A stretch of 50,251 nt of DNA. Origin: Xenococcaceae cyanobacterium MO_188.B19 (GTDB lineage: Bacteria; Cyanobacteriota; Cyanobacteriia; Cyanobacteriales; Xenococcaceae). The position numbers and the translations under genes were made by a program. The notes under the pieces were generated by a model, which worked only from the letters and a program-made list of their open reading frames with translations, ran no database searches and was not told the origin of the DNA. The stretch lies in contig JASJDF010000001.1 in the NCBI GenBank assembly GCA_030065715.1, forward strand, positions 1 through 50,251. Direction: 5' to 3'. Every line of letters begins with the position of its first letter. The stretch's first letter is position 1. Shown here piece by piece: positions 41,788-50,137 of the stretch.

Positions 41788-42486
41788 TTATAACCGTGTA
41801 TAGGGGATCAAAGAAGTAATTTTAACCACAGCTTGTTGCAGATTATCGGTAATAAAATCAGGTTCGTAGCACTCTAATTGGTTGCGATCGCGAATTCCTG
41901 ATAATACGCCAACCATTTTGATCTTATGAGTTTTTGCTGCTACGATATCCGCCTCAGTATCCCCTACCATCCATACATCAGTAGCAGTAGGTAACTCTTT
42001 TAAAGCTCTAGCCATTAATAGAGGTTTATCCTTAACATCAGCAGTTTTCACATAATCATTAGGCAGACAGTAGCGACGCTCAGGAGGAAAAAATCTTGCT
42101 AAATCGTACTTATCAAAAGCTGCATTGAGTTCCTTTTGTTTGCGCATGGTCATCACCACTAAATCAATACCCAATTTTTGCACCTCTTCTAAAGCTGCAA
42201 TCGCACCAGAAATAACAGTGTCATGAACTAAATAAGGCAAACTATGAACAGTATCCTTGCGTAAACGGGCAAAATCTTCTGCTTGAGTGGCATTTAGTCC
42301 CGAAAGTAAGCCAATTTTTCTTTCTGGTACACGGGAACGTTTGAGTTGCCAAAATTCGGCTTTTGATAAGGGACTTATTTTTTGGTTAGGATGTTTGATT
42401 TGTTCTAGACAATACTGATAAACATAATAATAGCGAGGGGAAACATCCATTATGGGGCCGTCAAAGTCTGTGATCAGTCGCAGCAT
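41788..42486 (-). CDS. HAD-family hydrolase
   Basis: The 232 residues contain motif I as DFDGPIMD (D-x-D nucleophile and acid), motif II VVMTMR, motif III Lys near DKPLLMARAL, and motif IV VWMVGDTEADIVAA. A helical cap lies between about 20 and 100. It is a phosphatase of the HAD superfamily, phosphoglycolate-phosphatase-like by its cap size. Substrate unknown. Codon use and start (MLRLITDFDGP) are normal. The gene stands alone. Confidence 0.9.
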   Translation of the reverse strand: MLRLITDFDGPIMDVSPRYYYVYQYCLEQIKHPNQKISPLSKAEFWQLKRSRVPERKIGLLSGLNATQAEDFARLRKDTVHSLPYLVHDTVISGAIAALEEVQKLGIDLVVMTMRKQKELNAAFDKYDLARFFPPERRYCLPNDYVKTADVKDKPLLMARALKELPTATDVWMVGDTEADIVAAKTHKIKMVGVLSGIRDRNQLECYEPDFITDNLQQAVVKITSLIPYTRL

Positions 42487-42564
42487 TCTCTAGTCTTTAT
42501 TAAGCTTTGTTACAAATTAATATTAAACCATTAAACATTAAAGATTGTCTCAGTATTTTGATGA

Positions 42565-42622
42565 ACGTGAGTTCGGAGTGGTTCCCTTACTGCCTTCGCG
42601 AGGGTAATTCAGAGTTGAGGTT
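42565..42622. repeat. Dispersed repeat related to 24709-24860
   Basis: ACGTGAGTTCGGAGTGGTTC ... AATTCAGAGTTGAGGTTG shares its outer segments with the repeat at 24709, with a different GC-rich core (CCCTTACTGCCTTCGCGAGGG, a hairpin). Confidence 0.5.
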
Positions 42623-42688
42623 GCACCAATTCCTAAGAAAATCCCCCGCTCCACCTACCACTGTTCCACCTAACACCTATCACAACCA

Positions 42689-42716
42689 AGAATTATGACT
42701 TTTTCAGCAAGCCCTA
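42689..42716. repeat. Insertion-sequence end, inverted copy of 39705-39732
   Basis: AGAATTATGACTTTTTCAGC then AAGCCCTA is the exact reverse complement of 39705-39732. Its tip supplies the TAG stop of the TolB-like gene. No transposase lies next to it. Confidence 0.7.
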
Positions 42717-43208
42717 GTTAGTATTGCGCTCAACTAAAACAATTTTCCATTGTCCTAATTGGCTAGCTTGAAAGGCGATCTTACTGCCGTCGCCACTAAT
42801 AGTAGGATGACTGACAGAGCCTTTGATATCTGAAGTAATTAATTCTGCTCGTTGTCTTTGTCGATCATAGACAAATATATCGCTTTTTCCTCTTTCGGTA
42901 GAAACATAAGCAATGTAACGTCCATCTTGGCTGATGGATGGTTGATCTTGGCTAGAATTATTGCGATTGAGATTGGGAAGAGGTACTAATTGACGTTGGA
43001 AAAAATCATAGAGGAAGATATCTCTGTGACCACGGCGATCAGAAGCAAAAACTAAGTAGTTACCATCTCCACTGTAGTTGGGATATTCTTCAGTAAAATT
43101 GCTGTTAATACCACCTGGTAAAAGTTGTACTGTTTTAGCACAGCCTCCAATTATATTAAAAATCAGCAAATTTAAGAGTGTAAGACGAATAATTAGGATT
43201 GTCTTCAT
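42714..43208 (-). CDS. TolB-like (PD40 beta-propeller) lipoprotein, probably truncated
   Basis: A lipoprotein signal ends in the lipobox IGGC (after LLNLLIFNI), followed by three WD40-like PD40 repeats: YPNYSGDGNYLVFASDRRGH, QPSISQDGRYIAYVSTERGK and HPTISGDGSKIAFQASQLGQ. This is the TolB-type propeller; a full propeller needs six, and three is short even for cyanobacterial small versions. The stop TAG lies in the tip of an insertion-sequence end, so the C-terminus may have been cut by that insertion. It should be anchored to a membrane facing the periplasm. Function unknown. Confidence 0.8.
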   Translation of the reverse strand: MKTILIIRLTLLNLLIFNIIGGCAKTVQLLPGGINSNFTEEYPNYSGDGNYLVFASDRRGHRDIFLYDFFQRQLVPLPNLNRNNSSQDQPSISQDGRYIAYVSTERGKSDIFVYDRQRQRAELITSDIKGSVSHPTISGDGSKIAFQASQLGQWKIVLVERNTN

Positions 43209-44222
43209 TAATTCCTCATAAAAGCTCTCTTTATGTCAAGTTATTTCCTAGGAATTACCATTTTGTAATGTAGAATAAAACGTAAATTTATCAATATGCG
43301 ACTTTATACTTAAATTTTATAAAGATTTTATAAAGTCGTCTGCTCTCTAAGGCTCTGAGATTACTGATGAATCTTACTGTTTCTCGTCTTCCCTTTACTT
43401 GGTTTCTTTTGGCTAGCGATCTTACAGGACTACTTCTCTAAGAAGGTTTTGAATCAGCCGTTGTAGTAACTAAAAACTCTAGACTTGACGCATACGCATG
43501 ACCTTAAGGTATGCAACAGCAGCTTCCTCAGCGCATTCAGAGCGGGTAACTGTCGCCGAACGTAGCGAACGATAAATTAATGAAGTCTAGCGCCTCAAAC
43601 AGTTCTCCTCGCGCAATTTTGCCCGTTCCGTAGTGAATCCATATCCAGAATCGATCCTCGATCCACTGCTCATCTGGTAAGGGGTAAGCTTATCTTCATT
43701 CAAATTGCATGGGTTTTGGCAGCAGGGGAGCAGGGGAGCTTCAGGTGCAGGGGAGCAAGGTTGATGCTTTCTGAACAAATTGTAAATTATGCAAATTAAA
43801 TGCGTATTAGCTTACTACTAAGCTTGGTTGCATTTAGTTTGACTATTGGTGAGGGTAAGGCAGGAGGCAGAAGCTTTTTCACATTCTTTTTTGAAGATTA
43901 AATATCCAAGTTAAATGCGTCTAAGCTTACCAATCTTTTATTCAGTTCTTAATTCTATTTCCCTAGGTATGTCGCCCCCGCAAATCGGGTATTTGTCCTT
44001 GGTCGAGCATCTAGGTTGGGTAGTTCCCAATCCTGGGTCAATTCAGGTTCATACCTTGCGCCCAAAAAATATTATACGACAACCGAAAGCTTTGTTAGAT
44101 GAAGATTTGGTATCAAAACTGTAAACCTATGACTGACGACTTATCGTGTTCGCTCTCATCCCCCGATTTATCGGGGGACTTCCCGCTCACGAAGTTAACA
44201 ATTACTGGTTACTGATTACTGA
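43209..44222. other. Gene-poor region of about 1 kb
   Basis: Here I see AT-rich sequence, a segment of GC-richer repeat-like DNA (43480-43680), a tract with GCAGGGGAGCAGGGGAGC and GCAGGGGAGCAAGG (43721-43761), and two small frames with similar start regions at 43800 (33 codons, MRISLLLSLVAFSL) and 43915. Apart from the weak candidate at 43915 no gene can be supported. Confidence 0.4.
43915..44124 (+). CDS. Possible small protein, 69 aa
   Basis: MRLSLPIFYSVLNSISLGMS followed by PPQIGYLSLVEHLGWVVPNP and HTLRPKNIIRQPKALL has a plausible protein composition and a hydrophobic N-terminus. I do not recognise it. The region before the start repeats (TTAAATGCGTnTnAGCTTAC) at 43798, suggesting a small duplication. 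No clear ribosome site. Reality is uncertain. Confidence 0.3.
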   Translation: MRLSLPIFYSVLNSISLGMSPPQIGYLSLVEHLGWVVPNPGSIQVHTLRPKNIIRQPKALLDEDLVSKL

Positions 44223-44474
44223 TTACCAAGCAGGATCATCGTAAAGATTGACGGTTAGCTCTGATTTTCCACTAGGAACAGTAGGAACAGAACTAATACA
44301 AGCACAAATAGCAGTACCATCACCCAATTCTACTTCACAGGCGTGACAAGAACCCATGAGACACCCAGTAGGAATCAACACTCCTGCTTTTGCTGCTACT
44401 TCTAAGAGTGGTTCTCCGGGCTGCGCTTCTGTGACGACATCGTCTGGTAAAAACCGAACTTTAACATTTATCAT
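44223..44474 (-). CDS. 2Fe-2S ferredoxin
   Basis: An 83-residue ferredoxin fold: the strand INVKVRFLPDDVVTEAQPGE, and cysteines C38, C43 and C46 in CLMGSCHACEVELGDG, plus C57/C59 in TAICACISSVP. Spacing C-x4-C-x2-C agrees with the 2Fe-2S plant/bacterial type, with a short distance to the fourth Cys. It should carry one electron in the cytosol. It is the 3'-most gene before a 147-bp gap to cobQ on the same strand. Redox partners are unknown. Confidence 0.92.
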   Translation of the reverse strand: MINVKVRFLPDDVVTEAQPGEPLLEVAAKAGVLIPTGCLMGSCHACEVELGDGTAICACISSVPTVPSGKSELTVNLYDDPAW

Positions 44475-44621
44475 TTAACATTTACCATTTATCATTTTCT
44501 TTCTCTAATAGGTGAAGTACACAAAATTATGCACTCTAGACGCGAAGCGCGAGTACGGTCGGTTTCTCTAAACTTATTTTAACCAAGGTGTACTCCACAT
44601 AATTTAATAATCGCTATATGG

Positions 44622-46115
44622 CTAATAGTAATTATTGGAAATAATAGATTTGAGATTGAGATGGCTTTCTATCAAGTCCGCTAAAGAATTTAAGGTTACT
44701 TCTCTTTGTTCTCGATAATTAGAAATTCCCGTCGCCAGAGAAGACATCCCCCTTTGTTTCCGTAAATGATTTAACCAAGAACGCCGCCAAGGGCCATTAT
44801 CAAAAAGACCATGAAGATAACAACCCCAAATCGACTTACTCTCATCTACTAGACCCAAATTAGGATCGTCAAAAATAGGTTGATATTTATGTTCTATTTC
44901 TTTGGCTCTTTGAGGAATACGAGTGCGTCCTTGATGGATTTCGTAGCCGTCAACGGGTAACCCCGCTTGAGGATAATTAGAAAATACTTGTCTCTGGCGA
45001 GCAATTTTGTTATCCGAAAGTATTGTAATAACTGGCAATAATCCTAATCCCCGATACTCTCCTGGTTCACCTTCATAACCTTCTGGGTCAATAATGCGTT
45101 GACCTAGCATTTGAAAACCACCGCAGATCCCAATTACAGTTCCTCCTGCTGCTGCATAATCCTGCAATTGTTTTGCCATACCACTTTTTTCCATTGCCAT
45201 CAGATCGGAAATAGTGGTTTTAGACCCAGGAATAATTACGGCATCAGGATGTCCTAGAGAGTCTTTGAGGGAAAGATAGGTAACTCCTACGGTAGATTCT
45301 GCTTCTAGAGGGTCAAAATCGGTAAAGTTAGAGATTCGCGGCAGACGAATAACACTGATGTTTAAATCAGGATTTGTTGGAGTTGCTTTGCGATCTAACA
45401 AATCGAGAGAATCTTCTGCGGGTAAAGTATTATCCATCCAAGGAATAACGCCCAAAACAGGAATTCCTGTATGCTTCTCTAGCCATTCAATCCCTGATGT
45501 CAATAACTCTTTGTGTCCGCGAAATTTATTGATCACGATGCCTTTTATTAGCGATCGCTCATTAGGTTCTAATAGTTCTAAAGTTCCCACTATATGAGCA
45601 AAAGCACCACCCCGTTCAATATCTGTTACTAATATAGTTGTAGCATTGAGATGCTTGGCAATACGCATATTAGTCAAATCTCGATGCTTGAGATTGATTT
45701 CCGCAGGACTTCCTGCTCCTTCACAGATAATCAGGTCAAATTCCAACGATAGGCGATAGAGGGAGTCTTGGATCACTTCCCAACCCAAGTCAAAATAATT
45801 TTCGTAATACTCTATAGCTGATACTGTTCCAACAGGTTTACCCTTCATAATGACTTGAGAAGTCATATTGCCCTGTGGTTTAAGCAAAATTGGGTTCATT
45901 TCCACCCTTGGAATTATTCCTGCTGCCCAAGCCTGTACCGCTTGGGCATAGCCAATTTCCCCCCCAGTAGCTGTAACATAGGCGTTTAAAGCCATGTTTT
46001 GTCCCTTAAAGGGTGCTACGCGCCAGCCGTGTCTAGCTAAAGTTCGACACAAAGCAGCGGTCAGGAACGATTTTCCTGCATGGGAGGTTGTCCCCACCAC
46101 CATAATCGCTTTCAT
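44622..46115 (-). CDS. cobQ: Cobyric acid synthase CobQ
   Basis: The 497-residue length is normal. The N-terminal ATP-binding domain has VVGTTSHAGKSFLTAALCR as P-loop and the QNMALNAYVTATGGEIG substrate loop; the C-terminal class-I glutaminase-type domain has C331 in VIGICGGFQMLG and the late His in CYLHGLFDN. The enzyme amidates side chains b, d, e and g of adenosylcobyrinic a,c-diamide with ATP and glutamine, a late step to (pseudo)cobalamin. All key residues are present. The start MKAIMVVGTTSH is well placed. Confidence 0.97.
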   Translation of the reverse strand: MKAIMVVGTTSHAGKSFLTAALCRTLARHGWRVAPFKGQNMALNAYVTATGGEIGYAQAVQAWAAGIIPRVEMNPILLKPQGNMTSQVIMKGKPVGTVSAIEYYENYFDLGWEVIQDSLYRLSLEFDLIICEGAGSPAEINLKHRDLTNMRIAKHLNATTILVTDIERGGAFAHIVGTLELLEPNERSLIKGIVINKFRGHKELLTSGIEWLEKHTGIPVLGVIPWMDNTLPAEDSLDLLDRKATPTNPDLNISVIRLPRISNFTDFDPLEAESTVGVTYLSLKDSLGHPDAVIIPGSKTTISDLMAMEKSGMAKQLQDYAAAGGTVIGICGGFQMLGQRIIDPEGYEGEPGEYRGLGLLPVITILSDNKIARQRQVFSNYPQAGLPVDGYEIHQGRTRIPQRAKEIEHKYQPIFDDPNLGLVDESKSIWGCYLHGLFDNGPWRRSWLNHLRKQRGMSSLATGISNYREQREVTLNSLADLIESHLNLKSIISNNYY

Positions 46116-46174
46116 TAGTTAATTAGTCCTTTGCTGGAATATATCCACCTTTATAACAATTACATATAGCTATG

Positions 46175-46576
46175 TTAAAGTGACCATTGTAACCAACGAT
46201 TTAGCCAGTTGGAAATGCGGTCTTGCCAAGAAGGGTTAGGAAAATCACCTTGAGGTTGCCATTTTTCAACAATTTGTCTGCCTAGAGGGGTGAGACGAAA
46301 ACTATCAGTAAGTCCTTGTCCATCTACTTCTCTTCGTAAAATACCCACTTTAATCAACCAAATTAAATAGGATTCTGCGGAATTTTCAGGTATCGCTTTC
46401 TTAGTGTAATTTTTCTCTATTCCTGTGGTTTCTGCGATATTTTGGAGGGGAATACTCTGATCGCCCATTGCCGTAAATAAATTTAGCTTAAAGGGAGAAC
46501 AAAACAAAGCTCTGGCTGCCCTATGAATAGTATTTTGGGGATAATTAATGGATTTAGTAAATACTTTAGAAGTCAT
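46175..46576 (-). CDS. Npun_F0494-type winged-helix-like cyanobacterial protein
   Basis: A 133-residue protein with RAARALFCSPFKLNLFTAMG, a helical domain to about 80, and VGILRREVDGQGLTDSFRLT with LTPLGRQIVEKW, resembling a winged-helix DNA-binding fold in the second half. I recall it as the Npun_F0494 family, restricted to cyanobacteria and uncharacterised. It starts 84 bp from the divergent ArsR gene, so the two might share a regulatory region. Confidence 0.8.
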   Translation of the reverse strand: MTSKVFTKSINYPQNTIHRAARALFCSPFKLNLFTAMGDQSIPLQNIAETTGIEKNYTKKAIPENSAESYLIWLIKVGILRREVDGQGLTDSFRLTPLGRQIVEKWQPQGDFPNPSWQDRISNWLNRWLQWSL

Positions 46577-46660
46577 TGGCTAAAATTAAGAATGTCAATA
46601 CGGTGATTCTGTAAGCTGAGGGAGCCTCGGCACATCTCGCCGTCAATTCCAGAAAACTTG

Positions 46661-46981
46661 ATGCAAGCAACTTCATCTTCCGATATAAATCTTATTATGG
46701 CAGGTTTTCAAGCTCTCTCTGATCCTCTAAGAATTGGAATTATTGATTCTCTGCAACAACAGGAGTTATGTGTCTGCGATTTATGCGATCGCCTTCAAGT
46801 TAATCAGTCTAAACTTTCGTTTCATCTCAAAACCCTAAAAGAAGCTGGTTTAATTACTCCCCGTCAATCGGGGCGTTGGATTTACTACAGTTTGAATTTA
46901 CGTCAATTTGTCTTGCTAGAGCAGTATTTAGCCAAGATTCGCTCCAATACAAAGATCGTTTTGCGTCAAGCCTGTGAGTAA
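46661..46981 (+). CDS. ArsR-family transcriptional regulator
   Basis: A 106-residue winged helix-turn-helix regulator: FQALSDPLRIGIIDSLQQQE, then ELCVCDLCDRL, whose Cys pair is the arsenite/antimonite-sensing motif of ArsR-type repressors, QSKLSFHLKTLKEAGLI as recognition helix, and SGRWIYYSLN as the wing. Such repressors leave DNA on metal(loid) binding. No arsenic resistance gene is adjacent, so its target may be its own promoter or the divergent Npun_F0494-type gene. The ATG at 46661 is preferred over the TTG just before it. Confidence 0.9.
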   Translation: MQATSSSDINLIMAGFQALSDPLRIGIIDSLQQQELCVCDLCDRLQVNQSKLSFHLKTLKEAGLITPRQSGRWIYYSLNLRQFVLLEQYLAKIRSNTKIVLRQACE

Positions 46982-47147
46982 GCTCACCTCTGCCTGAAGT
47001 CAGAGGCTTTCGCCACGCTTCAATACTTTGGTGTTGTGGTAGCCCTGAGCTTAATACCCCTTCGCAATTAACTGTGGGACTGATATTAATCTCGAACCTC
47101 TAAGGCGTGCTTACTTACTTACTTTCTGATCTACTTTGGTTCAAGTT

Positions 47148-47543
47148 ATGCACAAAACAAAATTAGAACTTTTTCAACCAAATTTCATTGTCAGGACTCC
47201 CCTGTCCCAGGATGGTTTTATCTCCCACCCACGCCCCACAAAGTCTGTTATTTCTAGACTTCTAGCTAGTTTGCGTATCTACTCGCAAGATACTAGCCTA
47301 CTGGATAGCCGTTTACTTCAGCTTAAAAAGTGCCTTTCCTTAATTCAGCTTAAAGCAATTATACAATGGCTGAACCCTTTGCTATATAAAAATTTTGTAT
47401 CTTTTCTGTACAGTTATCTATTAGCAAAACTCAAGGGTGTTGAAGAGGGGCTGTCATCTGAGGTCTCCTCAGATGTTTATACGCCCCGTCCCATCGTTGA
47501 CTTCAAACTTAAATGCAGATCGTGCATGAAACCTATGCTGTAA
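47148..47543 (+). CDS. Doubtful hypothetical protein, 131 aa
   Basis: The frame (MHKTKLELFQPNFIVRTPLS...KLKCRSCMKPML) has no recognised domain; the middle (LLQLKKCLSLIQLKAIIQWL) is helix-like. Its 3' end overlaps the NtcB-type motif of the nirA promoter region. A TTG four codons upstream is an alternative start. It could be a real small gene or chance coding in the long leader region before nirA. The sequence between 46982 and 47147 has a CCTCTG/CAGAGG hairpin (46987-47006), possibly the arsR terminator. Confidence 0.3.
   Translation: MHKTKLELFQPNFIVRTPLSQDGFISHPRPTKSVISRLLASLRIYSQDTSLLDSRLLQLKKCLSLIQLKAIIQWLNPLLYKNFVSFLYSYLLAKLKGVEEGLSSEVSSDVYTPRPIVDFKLKCRSCMKPML
47514..47526. promoter_or_regulatory. 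NtcB-type motif TGCA-N5-TGCA
   Basis: TGCAGATCGTGCA matches the TGCA-N5-TGCA element described for NtcB, the LysR-type activator of cyanobacterial nitrate assimilation genes. It lies 38 bp upstream of an NtcA-type box and upstream of nirA, in the known order. Confidence 0.6.
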
Positions 47544-47564
47544 ATTTACAACCTGCAATTTTTT

Positions 47565-47578
47565 GTAACTAAATATAC
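47565..47578. promoter_or_regulatory. NtcA-type box GTA-N8-TAC
   Basis: GTAACTAAATATAC is a perfect GTA-N8-TAC core. About 20-23 bases downstream is an AT-rich TTAAAT/TAATTA segment where a -10 box is expected. It would give nirA a leader of nearly 300 nt. Confidence 0.65.
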
Positions 47579-47904
47579 AAAATATATTGATTTTCACTAA
47601 TTAAATAAAAGTACATGATAAGTAAACTTTCTTTAGTTTAACAACTGCTATCTTGAGAAAGAAAATTGGAAAGAAACAACAAAGGTCTTGTTTGTGGCAA
47701 CAATAGACTTCTTGCAAAAGTCAGGGGAAAGTCAGGGGAAAGGAGAAAGGGGAAAAAAACGTAAAAATAACCTTTTCCCTCGTGCAAGGGGACTTATACA
47801 AGAGTTGTAATAACCATCGCTGGGAAAATGCAAAGGGTTAAGTAGAAAAATTAACAGTAATTATTAAGTTATTAACAGTTAATAGTATATGGGGAGAATT
47901 ACAG

Positions 47905-49437
47905 ATGGTGAATACCGCGAAACCAGCTAAATTAAACAAGTTTGAGAAATTTAAAGCCGACAAAGATGGCTTGGCTGTTCAAGATGAAATCGAAAAATTT
48001 GCTCAACAAGGTTGGGAAGCCATAGACAAAACCGACTTAGAACATAGGTTGAAATGGTTAGGGATATTTTATCGTCCTGTAACCCCAGGAAAATTTATGC
48101 TCAGAATGCGAACCCCTAGTGGTATCGTCACCAGTGAACAGATGCAAGTTTATGGTTCAATCGTACAGAAGTATGGAGAAGATGGTAGCGCCGATATTAC
48201 CACTAGACAAAATATCCAGTTACGGGGAGTGCGTCTCGAAGATATCCCTGATATTTTCCGTCAATTTGAAGTAGTGGGATTAACTTCTGTTCAGTCGGGA
48301 ATGGATAATGTTCGCAACATAACAGGTTCTCCCATGGCGGGAATTGATGGGGATGAAATTATTGACACTCGTGAATTAGTCCAGAAAGTCCAAGACATGA
48401 TTACCAATGAAGGAAAAGGTAATTATGACTTTACCAATTTGCCCCGTAAGTTTAATATTGCGATCGAAGGAGGTCGAGACAACTCAGTTCATGCAGAAAT
48501 AAACGATATTGCCTTTGTTCCAGCTTATAAAGAGGGTGTATTAGGGTTTAATGTGGTAGTTGGAGGCTTTTTCTCTGCTAAACGAGCTGAAGCTGCTATT
48601 CCTCTTAATGCTTGGGTACATCCCAATGAAGATGTAGTAGAAATATCTAGAGCCATCTTAACAGTATTTCGCGATCGCGGTTCGAGAGCCAATCGCCAAA
48701 AATCTCGTTTGATGTGGTTAATTGATGAACTAGGATTAGAACAATTCCGTTCTCTCGTCGAAGCAGAATTTGGTAGCCCTCTGCTTCCTGCTGCGGAAAA
48801 AGACGAACTAGACTGGGAAAAACGAGATCATTTGGGAGTATTTAAACAAAAACAACCAGGATTAAATTATGTGGGAATGCACGTTCCCGCAGGGAGACTT
48901 TCTGCTCAAGATATGTTTGATATCGCGAGAATAGCGGAAGTTTATGGTAATGGAGAAATCCGTTTAACTGTTGAGCAAAATGTCATTATTCCCCATATTC
49001 CTGATGCCAATCTTGACCCGTTTTTAGCAGAACCTTTACTGCAAAAATTTGTCCTTGAACCTAAACCTCTAGAAAGGTCTTTAGTATCCTGTACAGGGTC
49101 ACAATTCTGCAATTTTGCTTTAGTAGAAACTAAAAATCAGGGTTTAAAATTAGCCAGAGAATTAGATGCAGAATTAAACATACCAAACAAAGTCAGAATT
49201 CATTGGACTGGTTGTCCCAACTCTTGTGGTCAACCCCAAGTAGCAGATATTGGTTTTATGGGAACAAAGGTTCGTAAAGATGGGAAAAGCGTGGAAGGGG
49301 TAAATTTGTTTATGGGGGGAAAAGTTGGGAAAGAAGCTAAGTTAGGAGATGTTGTTCAGAAAGGAATTGCTTGTGAAGACCTTAAACCCTTACTCAAAGA
49401 ACTTTTAATCAAAGAATTTGGTGCAACCCCAAAGTAG
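47905..49437 (+). CDS. nirA: Ferredoxin-nitrite reductase NirA
   Basis: A 510-residue siroheme reductase: two ferredoxin-like halves (RTPSGIVTSEQMQVYGSIVQ and VGMHVPAGRLSAQDMFDIAR), with cysteines C396, C402 (CTGSQFCNF) and C437, C441 (GCPNSCGQ) holding the 4Fe-4S cluster and siroheme. It reduces nitrite to ammonium with six electrons from reduced ferredoxin. Length is normal for cyanobacterial NirA without the C-terminal ferredoxin extension. The ATG at 47905 has GGGGAGAATTACAG upstream. NtcB/NtcA-type sites lie far upstream. No nrt or narB genes are seen in the following 800 bp. Confidence 0.97.
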   Translation: MVNTAKPAKLNKFEKFKADKDGLAVQDEIEKFAQQGWEAIDKTDLEHRLKWLGIFYRPVTPGKFMLRMRTPSGIVTSEQMQVYGSIVQKYGEDGSADITTRQNIQLRGVRLEDIPDIFRQFEVVGLTSVQSGMDNVRNITGSPMAGIDGDEIIDTRELVQKVQDMITNEGKGNYDFTNLPRKFNIAIEGGRDNSVHAEINDIAFVPAYKEGVLGFNVVVGGFFSAKRAEAAIPLNAWVHPNEDVVEISRAILTVFRDRGSRANRQKSRLMWLIDELGLEQFRSLVEAEFGSPLLPAAEKDELDWEKRDHLGVFKQKQPGLNYVGMHVPAGRLSAQDMFDIARIAEVYGNGEIRLTVEQNVIIPHIPDANLDPFLAEPLLQKFVLEPKPLERSLVSCTGSQFCNFALVETKNQGLKLARELDAELNIPNKVRIHWTGCPNSCGQPQVADIGFMGTKVRKDGKSVEGVNLFMGGKVGKEAKLGDVVQKGIACEDLKPLLKELLIKEFGATPK

Positions 49438-49545
49438 TTAAGTAGCAAGTAGCAACGGTGCGCGTTCCCTTGCGTCTTGCGCCGACGCGGGAGACCTGAC
49501 GGTAGTCGCTCCGCGGACGCACCGCAAGTAGCAAGTAGCAAGTTA
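49438..49545. repeat. Repeat block AAGTAGCAAGTAGCAA with GC-rich palindromic insert
   Basis: Direct repeats AAGTAGCAAGTAGCAA flank a GC-rich inverted-repeat core (CGGTGCGCGTTCCC ... CGGACGCACCG) with an inner GACGCGGGAGACCTGACGGT. The same core type occurs at 36921. The core seems to have inserted inside a short tandem repeat. Confidence 0.65.
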
Positions 49546-49942
49546 GGAATTTTGATGGTGAAGGACGCGCTTTGTACCCTTTGCTTGTCCAACAGCGTGG
49601 TTGCAGATGACGAACGGGACGTACAGGGTTTCGAGGAAACCTCACTCTGCCCCACACTCAATCACAATGTTGATGAAAAGGTTACTTATTGCAAGATATC
49701 TAAGTAAATAACCCAAGTTGCTAGTTACAACTCTAAAGTTGATCAAAGGTATCAAGATCAGTGTTTCTACGGAAAAAAATCAGTAAGATACATCAAAAAT
49801 CAGTAATTTTTTGGTAGAAAATTTTCTGAGATAATAATATTTTTATAACTAGCAACTTGAGTTAAATAGGTAAAATTAAATAGAAAATGGTGAGAGAGGT
49901 AATGGGTAATGGTTAATAGGTAATAGTGTTTTCTAGTTTTTT

Positions 49943-50137
49943 ATGCCTACCTACTTATTAATTCCTCACAAAAATTTAGAAGTTAAACTTAAGATGTTTG
50001 AAGGATTAGAAGCTTATATGGTTTCTGCTCCTTTTTTTTTGCTTCTGACAATGATTTTGACAATGATGTTGATTAATACCATTTCTCTTTTTAGATACTT
50101 AGGACTGATCGTGTATCAATTAAGACAAAGATTCTAG
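49943..50137 (+). CDS. Small membrane protein, 64 aa
   Basis: One strong hydrophobic segment (about 27-50, YMVSAPFFLLLTMILTMMLI) and a basic C-terminus (YQLRQRF). I do not recognise it. The Met at residue 18 (MFEGLEAYM, 49994) is an alternative start. The preceding 49546-49942 shows only AT-rich sequence and a short tandem GTAATGGGTAATGG tract. Confidence 0.4.
   Translation: MPTYLLIPHKNLEVKLKMFEGLEAYMVSAPFFLLLTMILTMMLINTISLFRYLGLIVYQLRQRF

Noticed and set aside
43480-43680. tRNA or structured RNA in the GC-richer stretch
   Set aside because: No cloverleaf or T-loop consensus could be found by eye.
43587-43778. Frame of 63 codons on the minus strand
   Set aside because: Overlaps a repeat-like GC-rich tract and a GGGGAGCA repeat; no protein-like character.
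49356-49661. Minus-strand frames over the end of nirA
   Set aside because: Shadows of nirA and of the adjoining repeat block.
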